In this document: positions 57,099 to 64,000 of the stretch, piece after piece
Layout: every line of letters begins with the position of its first letter
How positions within the stretch are numbered: position 1 is the stretch's first letter
DNA from: Scatophagus argus
Lineage: Eukaryota; Chordata; Actinopteri; Scatophagidae
DNA: 64,000 bases
Direction: 5' to 3'
Assembly (NCBI RefSeq): GCF_020382885.2
Contig: NC_058512.1
Coordinates: 1,797,001 to 1,861,000 of the forward strand
Notes under the pieces: generated by a model
The model's input: the letters and a program-made list of their open reading frames with translations, nothing else
What the model was told of the DNA's origin: nothing
Database searches by the model: none
Program-made: the position numbers and the translations under genes

Positions 57099-59013
57099 AT
57101 GTCTTTGGGAATGTCTTATAAACCCAATGTCCATCAGCACATTCCGGGAACTTCTGGGAACCAGGGTAAGGAGAAAAAATGGGGCAAAATCAAAGTATCC
57201 GTCCGTTAAATCGAGTGTTAAATTCGGGGTCTCGGAGAATACCTGGAGAAAGACCGTGTCTGTAGTTTTTGTCCAGTTATATATATAGGGTCAGATCGTG
57301 GGAGCTAGGCTAATTCATATCCGCCATTATTACTAATGTAAAAGAGCGCCATCCGCGGTATCTGTCGGCCGAGAAACACGGCTGGGATGTGAAACGAGAA
57401 GGCGACGGTTCCTGGGACGTGATTGCCCGTCGTCCCGGGTCCTGGTCCCGGCGGGCGGGTGCCGTTACACGGTGACAAAAATGTATCTCTTGTGTCTTCT
57501 TGAGCCAGCCTTGTTCCGTTTCCTCCATGATGCTCCTCGGTCGGAGCTGCTGATTGATCTGCCTCTGAATTTTTTTATGACTCTTCGAGGACATCTCGTG
57601 TTGGAGTGTGAATATTACAGCCGAACAAAGCAGCGGGGGAGCACAAAACCCCACCAGACTCCGTTCATTTTTGTGGGAATTTAAGGGTTTTAGCTGCTTA
57701 ATCTGCAATTTTAAACTTTTCAGGATGAGGACAGAATTGGCAGTATTTTGGTGTAACGATTAATCGCTCAGGTGATCAGAAGAGTACGGAATCATTCAAG
57801 TGATCCACCTCAGCTTTCATTGTATTTGTTTTATGATGCATTTAAACTTCACGTTTCCTCTTCTTTTGCTATGTGATGCACTCAAGTGAAACTGCTTTGT
57901 TGTGATTGTGTAGGCTTTAAAGCTGAAACAGGAAATGAATCTGCAACTCTTTCTATAATCAGCTAATCCTTTGAGTCATTTATTAAGCAAAACGTTTATG
58001 TGTGCAGCTTCCAACAATGTGATGTTTTGAATGTGTAACATTTAATGGGTTTTGGAGCACAAAACAAGTGATTTGAAGATGTTGAAACTGATCCTAAGAG
58101 CGTGTTTTTTAACAATATCAGACATTTAATGGTCTAAATGAATCAAAAGTAATCAGCTGATTAATCAGCAGTGAAGATAATCTGTAGGTGCGGCTGTGTT
58201 GGTGTTTCTGAGGCTTGACTGATGCCAGCTTGTGTTTTCTGAACAGTCTGTAACCTCCAGTCTCCCTCAGCAGCTAACCTGGCCACACTGCAGTCCTACA
58301 GGCCCCTTCTGAGCGACTATGGACCTCCATCTCTGGGATTTTCACAGGTAAATGCAACTAAACCGACACTAAACCACGCAGACTTTTCATCAAGCTTTCT
58401 CCCGTTTAAATAGCAACACATTCCAGTGTGTGCTGTTTCTACTCCACATGTCTAGGATTAATTAAATTAAATTATGTTAATTAAATTCAGTATTACATAG
58501 GTGTCTGTTTAGGCCTGATTTCTGATGCTCACACGAATATTTTTCCATCCTTTGCTTTGTTTTCTGTTTAATTTGTCTCGAACGACTGCAGGTTTCTTTT
58601 CCTATTTTCTCAATGTGAAAATAATCCAGATTAAACGTGCCTTCTGCGTTCCAAATAAAGCAACCTGAAATGTGTTGAACCTGGCTCGTCTTGTGCTGTT
58701 TGCTCAAACCACAGGGCTCCTCTGGCAGCCAAGTGCCTCAGAACAAATATGCAGAGCTGCTGGCCATCATCGAAGAGCTCGGGAAGGAGATCAGGCCCAC
58801 GTACGCCGGAAGTAAGAGTGCGATGGAGAGGCTGAAAAGAGGTAACCGTCGAGTGTCGTGTGCGGAGAAGTTCAAGTGCAGGACATTTAGCGTGGCTGCT
58901 GTGCCTAACTCAGAGTTTGCTCATCTAATTTGTGTCTCTTCAAAGGAATAATCCACGCCAGAGGGTTGGTGCGTGAGTGCTTGGCTGAGACGGAGAGAAA
59001 CGCGAGGTCCTAG
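57099..59013 (+). CDS. cdk2ap1: CDK2-associated protein 1 (DOC-1)
   Basis: Small nuclear protein that restrains CDK2 and is a subunit of the NuRD deacetylase complex. Exons are 57099-57165, 58247-58347, 58715-58841 and 58946-59013, in all 363 nt (120 aa; human 115). The conserved region covers the last two thirds: [72 protein letters not shown]. The TER tripeptide reported for CDK2 binding is present in AETERN. There are two start codons in frame, 57099 (MSLG) and 57111 (MSYKPN). The second matches the mammalian N-terminus, so either may be used. AATAAA at about 59564 is the likely poly(A) signal. Confidence 0.96.
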
Positions 59014-61354
59014 CTACCAACACACACTCCTCGCTGCAAGAAGAACCAACAGCGTGTGTCTCACGAAAAAAAAATAACTTGCATGGCATTTCCTTTGGGA
59101 AGAGGAAGTAACGAACAAAGGATGGAAGAGCAAGCTCCTAGAGAGAAAGAAAAAATATACAGTAACACAATTCGTGACTCCTGAGGCTTCTGGACAGTCA
59201 TTTCAATCATGTGTGGAATTCAATTGAGAGGATATCATGTGTTTTTACGCCCCACTTTTGGGATCCTAGTTTTGACTTCATATTTAAAACGTTGATTTAT
59301 GCATGCGAAAGGGCCCGTTGGTTAACCGTAGACAGTGCATGGCTTGTACAGGGGTAGGTGCAGAAGACTTCTTCTTTTTGATAGTATTTGGTCTGTTTTT
59401 CAGACCCCTACAACACACATGAGTGAGTGAGTGAGTGAGCGAGTGAGGGACAGAGATGTGCCAAATGCATCGGTTCATTCGTGTCGAGGTTGGTTTTGGT
59501 ATTCAGAAAAAAAAAAGGAAAATGCTGTTACTTGCATCTTTGTATGTATTTATTACTCAGTGTAATAAATTGTATTTTCAATAGAGTTGTCATTGTGTGA
59601 TTCAGTGCCTTTTAGTTTGTACTTCTGCCCAGTAGACATGATTCACGTGACTAACTTTCTACACCAGAGGTATCACAGACTCATCTGGTGTTGAAACCAG
59701 GAGATGTTGATGGTTTCTCATGTGTCACGTTTTCATGCTGGGCCACCTGGAGGTTGCTTGTGGGCCACCAACTTGTCGCTAAGGGCTCTGGCAACTTGTG
59801 ATGACCACTTCTCATGTACCAGCTTTCTTCACATGGTAGGTGGATTAAAGTGCTTTATAAATGCAATTAATTTAATCCCATGAAAATATGAAGTCCCCTC
59901 AGAACAGGCCTGTTGACAGGATGTAGATTTTATAAATGTATGACTTTTAACTTGCAGATTAGGTGTTGCCTGTATTAGCTGTCAAACCTTGGATCATTTA
60001 AGTGTTTTAGGGGTTATTTTATAACATAACAGTAGCTTAGACTAGCAGTACTTCTACACCAAGGGGTTACCATGTGATACACGGAAAGTTTGCGGCGTGA
60101 GCTCATTTGAAAAACATAAATTACTAAAAAATTTAAAAGCTAGCTAACTAGACAGATAGATAGAAAAAAAAGTTGAGGAAGAGATGTGCTGAATAAGTGG
60201 ACTCAAAGTAGTACAACAGCTAAGAGAGAACAGAACTGGTGGTTTAACAGGCCGTCCTGAGATTTTATTGTCTGCCAGCTTTTGTCCCGACAGATGTGTA
60301 CGCCTCTTTCCCCCACCAGCCAATAGAAACGCAGAAAGTGAGAGCGACGACCAATCACAGCTCTGTATTTTTGATCTCTTTTGAACCAACGGCGACGCTG
60401 TCTGCGAACGTTACAGCAGCCATAGATCACTGCAGTGCAGTAGCCAACCAGCAACCAGCTAGCCAACTTGTCTGCTCACAGAGAAATATGGATGAACTGG
60501 TGATACAAGTCAACGGGTACGTCTACTGCTACTTGATGAAGGTTATCTGCGTCACTCTTTCTTCTATGAAACATCGTTTGTCCTTTGGCTCTTGTGTGTT
60601 GTAATTAAGCCCGCGCTGTCCAGCTTGCCTGCGCTCTGCCTACAAACATGTAATAAACCAACTTAGCCCAACTTAGCTAGCTAGCTAACCAATTTAAATG
60701 CTTGCAAGAGGCAGTTGTGGCTGTCATGTTAGCTAGATAACTTAGACTAACTGGCCGAGGCTTCCGCGGAGTTTGCAGGCAACTTTAACGGTCCGCCCGC
60801 CTGCAGCATCGGTGTCGCTGGCTGACATCGTAGCTAAAGCAGCTAATTATGTAGCTATTATTGTTTAACTGTTGAAACCGCTGCCTGGCGATGGCTAACA
60901 ATAAACTGACCGTGCTGTGTAGATTGTGTTGTTTGCTAGGTGTCAAAGCTGATTAGCCGTTCAGTCAAACCTGGCCAGTTGAGACAAGCTCTCATACACA
61001 GGAAACAGGTCATGACAGACAGGGAAGGATGGAAGGACGGAATAGGTGCTAATTCGCTAACATTTACGCAACAGCTCGAGCTTTTGTGTTGTTGTTTATG
61101 TATTATCAGCTCTTGAATATTGGTAGCTGGTGTAAATCAGACATATGACACGGATTGAGCGCTTATTCTTGGCTGTAATAGTTGTGTAATAAACAGCTGG
61201 GTCCCGCTTTTATCTGTTGTGATGACAGTTGAGCAACACTTCCAGCTGTTAGACTGAAGACAGGATTTCTGCTTCACATGTCTGACCGCCTCTTGTTCCC
61301 TCCTCTCCTGGTTTCTAGCTGTCAGACTGACCCCCTCTGCACGGGCCCATAAAC
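59014..61354. other. cdk2ap1 3' UTR, spacer and mphosph9 5' region
   Basis: The cdk2ap1 3' UTR runs to about 59585. A (GAGT)n run lies near 59422-59450. The mphosph9 promoter is probably 60250-60500, and a non-coding first exon may end at the GG|GTACGT donor near 60519. mtrfr (C12orf65), found here in human, is not visible. Confidence 0.45.
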
Positions 61355-63906
61355 ATGTCCACAGATGACAGCGTCTCTGAGGATGTGTCCAGCTCGGGGG
61401 CCTTGAGCCACTGCCATGCCAGTGCTGACGGGGATGGGGGTAAGGAGAGTGAGACCTCTTTGGTGTCCTCTGAGGGGACATCAGCCTCGGGGCTGCCTGT
61501 GTCGGAGGACAGGCACACAACCTCCCAAACAACAGGAGGCACTGTGGAGAGCAGGCCTGTGGACATCACACCAGCATGCAACAAGATCAGGTGCAGTAAC
61601 TGTAAACACTGTATGTGGACAATATTAGTTATGAATAGATAAAATATGAACTAGTCGATTTATGATTTTTTCCTCAAGTTTACAGAAGATAGATTCCAAG
61701 TTTACACAGTTTATATGTGGGAGTTAATTGTGCATCAGTTTCCACAGGTTAAATCTGAAGAATCATGGGAGATGTAGATGTCTGGTTCCGTCTTTGACTT
61801 TGACTTTTTGATGACTGCCTCTCATTCATTTTGATGCCAGAGCTTTCTGACTCTGGACAGCTCCTCAGCTGCTCCCAGCAGCAGGAGAGGCTGACATGCT
61901 TCATGAAACATTAAAGTGTTGTTTATACAAATTAATTTGGTCATTATTTTGTATTCTGTGCAGGTTTGTCCTAATCCAGTATTTATTTATCACAGGAGAA
62001 CCATGTACATTATTTTTATCTGCACGTATATGATCACACATAGGTACATTGTGTGATTTAGTATTGATTTTATGTTTTCAGGAGCCTGTGTCTGAGTACA
62101 GAGGAAGCTTTTGGACAGGGGAAGAACCTCCCATTCATCAACCCGAGCTCCCTTGAGACCCTTAGGGCTTTGATGCAGGAGATTCAGGGCAGCGGAGAGA
62201 CGGACCCTGAGATCTGGAAGGATTGTGAGGTTGGAAAATATCACATAGCTATTGTAGAATGTACAAAATAGGAGTGTAAAGGAAGCTGATGATGCTTTAA
62301 GTGAGGCTGGGGTTAACTGCTGTGGCAGCTGGCAGCCTCATTTCTGAGCTGTCACTTTTAGTTTTTGTGCAGATCACACCTGACAGTAAAACCAACACAC
62401 ACTTTTGTCAGCACACGCAACAGTACACAGACTCCTCACACACTGCACTACACTGCAGCTGATCTTCTCAGACGCAGGATGTGATTGCAGGGAACAAAGA
62501 CTGCACAGTTCGCCACACTGGAGGCCTTTTAGTTCACATACCTGGAGAGAAACACACTTCTCTCTGGTCATCATAATGTCTTTATTAGTGTAAGGCCAAA
62601 TCACCAGAGAAACACTTTCATGTGTAACCTCTCTGATGGGAGTTTGTAGTAATTGCACAGCTGCTCCCCTCATCCCTTCACAAATACACACAGTGGTATG
62701 TGCAAACAGGCAAATTCAGTTAAAGAGCTAAATTTTTACTTGAGATCATTCTGACATACTCACTCGTTCACTCCCTCAGTGTGTGCACAAATGCTTAATT
62801 AAATGTCATGTAAATGAGAAACCTGGTTTTCTATGAGGCAGATTTCTCCTGGAGAAAGCTGATTCTTTGCCACGTACATACACGCAGCGTGGAGGCTTTA
62901 TTGTCCTGTTGGTACAGTTTATACACAGACGGGTTCACGCATGTTGTGCTGCTGTGGCCAGATGATTATATTTTAGTATTATAGATGAAAAATGTATCAG
63001 AATAAAGTGGATCAGCCTAAAAGGACAAAAATACACAGTACATCATGTTGCATACTGGACCATGACTGGTTTCCAGAGAGGAGGAGGACTTTAAGAAAAT
63101 AAGCAATGTGAATGTATATTGACAGAAAGTTTTGACAGAAGTTTTATTGCAGCTTAATGTCTTCCTGTAGGTGTTGACGGTGCATGAAACATTGTTTGCT
63201 TTATTTTGCCAAAAGGGCCGATGGTTGCATCTGTTTCAGCTGGTTGAGAAGCAATACCAAGAGCAAATACTCGCTCAGCAAGAACAATACCAGTGCCAAA
63301 TACAGGTGGGTCTGCATTTAGTCATTGTTTAGTCTTATCACATGAGCTATGCAGAAATATTTGTTCAAACAATGAAGTTTTGATGATTTTTTTCCAGTTG
63401 ATTCAGGATGAAATTAAGGCCCTGGTTCAGCTCCAGAACCGCCAGGCCAGCATCCAGCCACACACAGAGTTCTCTCCAACTCCGGTGACCAAAACCACCA
63501 CAAACACAAAGGACTATATTTTCCCCCTCCTCTCCAGTGACTGCACAGCCCCCAAAAATGTGACCATTGACAGTGACAGCCTGGCAGTCCCTGCCCACAG
63601 CCCATTTACCTCCCCTTCACCTCCACTCCAGAGATCAGAGACCACCAACCATCAGCTGGAGGAGCGGCCCACCACAGTGCTCAGCAGTGGCTACGGGACG
63701 CTGTCTGCCTGGGAAACAGGACTGGAACCTGCCGGCTCACTGGGGGAAGATGAGGATGAGAGTCATGGGAAGGAGAAGCTTCGTTGGCCCTCTAACTTCC
63801 AGGAGGAGACAGAGACGACTGTGATTGGTGGCCAGCAGTTTTCCAATGAGAGGACCGTCAAGGTGGAGGATCCTGACCAGTTAGTCTACCAGCAGAGAAC
63901 CTCTGG
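61355..63906 (+). CDS. mphosph9: M-phase phosphoprotein 9, N-terminal part (runs off right edge)
   Basis: Centriolar protein that in mammals recruits the CP110-CEP97 cap and blocks premature cilium growth. Four exons are seen: 61355-61590, 62082-62229, 63216-63305 and 63398-63906. The last ends at a GG|GTATGT donor, and the gene continues past the window. Identity rests on ETLRALMQEIQGSGETDPE, IWKDCE-GRWLHLFQLVEKQ, YQEQILAQQEQYQCQIQ and LIQDEIKALVQLQNRQAS, against human LMQELQNSGKTDSELWKNCE and RWLQLFNLVEKQCQEQI. It also has SSGYGTLSAWE against human SSGYGTFCISE. The N-terminal 78 residues are acidic and Ser-rich. The upstream ATG at 60488 cannot be spliced in frame to this exon, so 61355 is taken as the start. 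Confidence 0.92.
61591..62081. other. mphosph9 intron, no other feature
   Basis: AT-rich intron without coding signal. Confidence 0.5.
62230..63215. other. mphosph9 intron, no other feature
   Basis: About 1 kb of intron between phase-0 exons. Short ORFs here show no family features. Confidence 0.5.
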
Positions 63907-64000
63907 GTATGTCTGAGTGGTATATAAGACATGCCAACCACAGCACCTTATGTCAGTGTACCTGCAGACCATGAAGTCTTAAATAGTGCTGATTTCAGGT

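Noticed and set aside
60488-60601. ATG at 60488 as the mphosph9 protein start
   Set aside because: No splice phase joins it to the 61320 exon without a stop before the conserved frame.

Overview
The window is ordinary nuclear DNA of a ray-finned fish, most likely a percomorph teleost. The evidence is GT-AG introns that are mostly 80-500 bp, dense CA/GT microsatellites, 3' tails of L2-type LINEs ending in ATTCTG repeats, dispersed MITE-like repeats typical of percomorph genomes, and protein orthologues close to vertebrate families. No prokaryotic or viral gene system is present, and I saw no CRISPR array, rRNA or tRNA gene.

Nine protein-coding genes were read exon by exon. From left to right they are: an hcar-type GPCR (minus, runs off the left edge); denr (minus); ccdc62 (plus); hip1r (plus, 33 coding exons); rilpl1 (plus); kmt5a/setd8 (minus); sbno1 (plus, 32 coding exons); cdk2ap1 (plus); mphosph9 (plus, runs off the right edge). 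For the seven complete genes the exon lengths and intron phases add up to whole reading frames: denr 192 aa, ccdc62 503 aa, hip1r 1314 aa, rilpl1 452 aa, kmt5a 332 aa, sbno1 1407 aa and cdk2ap1 120 aa.

The gene set is that of human 12q24.31. The right block (rilpl1-kmt5a-sbno1-cdk2ap1-mphosph9) has order and strand opposite to the human map as I remember it, and it sits directly beside hip1r, which suggests one inversion. denr and ccdc62 are divergent here with a perfect CRE palindrome between them. The genes share no single pathway. They cover carboxylate sensing (hcar), translation re-initiation (denr), coiled-coil and endocytic adaptors (ccdc62, hip1r), Rab/lysosome/cilium traffic (rilpl1), H4K20 methylation (kmt5a), Notch-linked helicase function (sbno1), NuRD/CDK2 regulation (cdk2ap1) and the centriole (mphosph9).

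The points most worth a second look are: two minor-spliceosome (U12) introns, in hip1r and sbno1; a tandem duplication of a coiled-coil exon pair in hip1r; a hexapeptide Tyr-Pro-Gln repeat tail on hip1r; a competing terminal exon in rilpl1 that would swap its C-terminus for a hydrophobic segment ending in a PDZ-type motif; and CA repeats lying right against several splice sites. Nothing in the window looks like an unknown multi-gene system.
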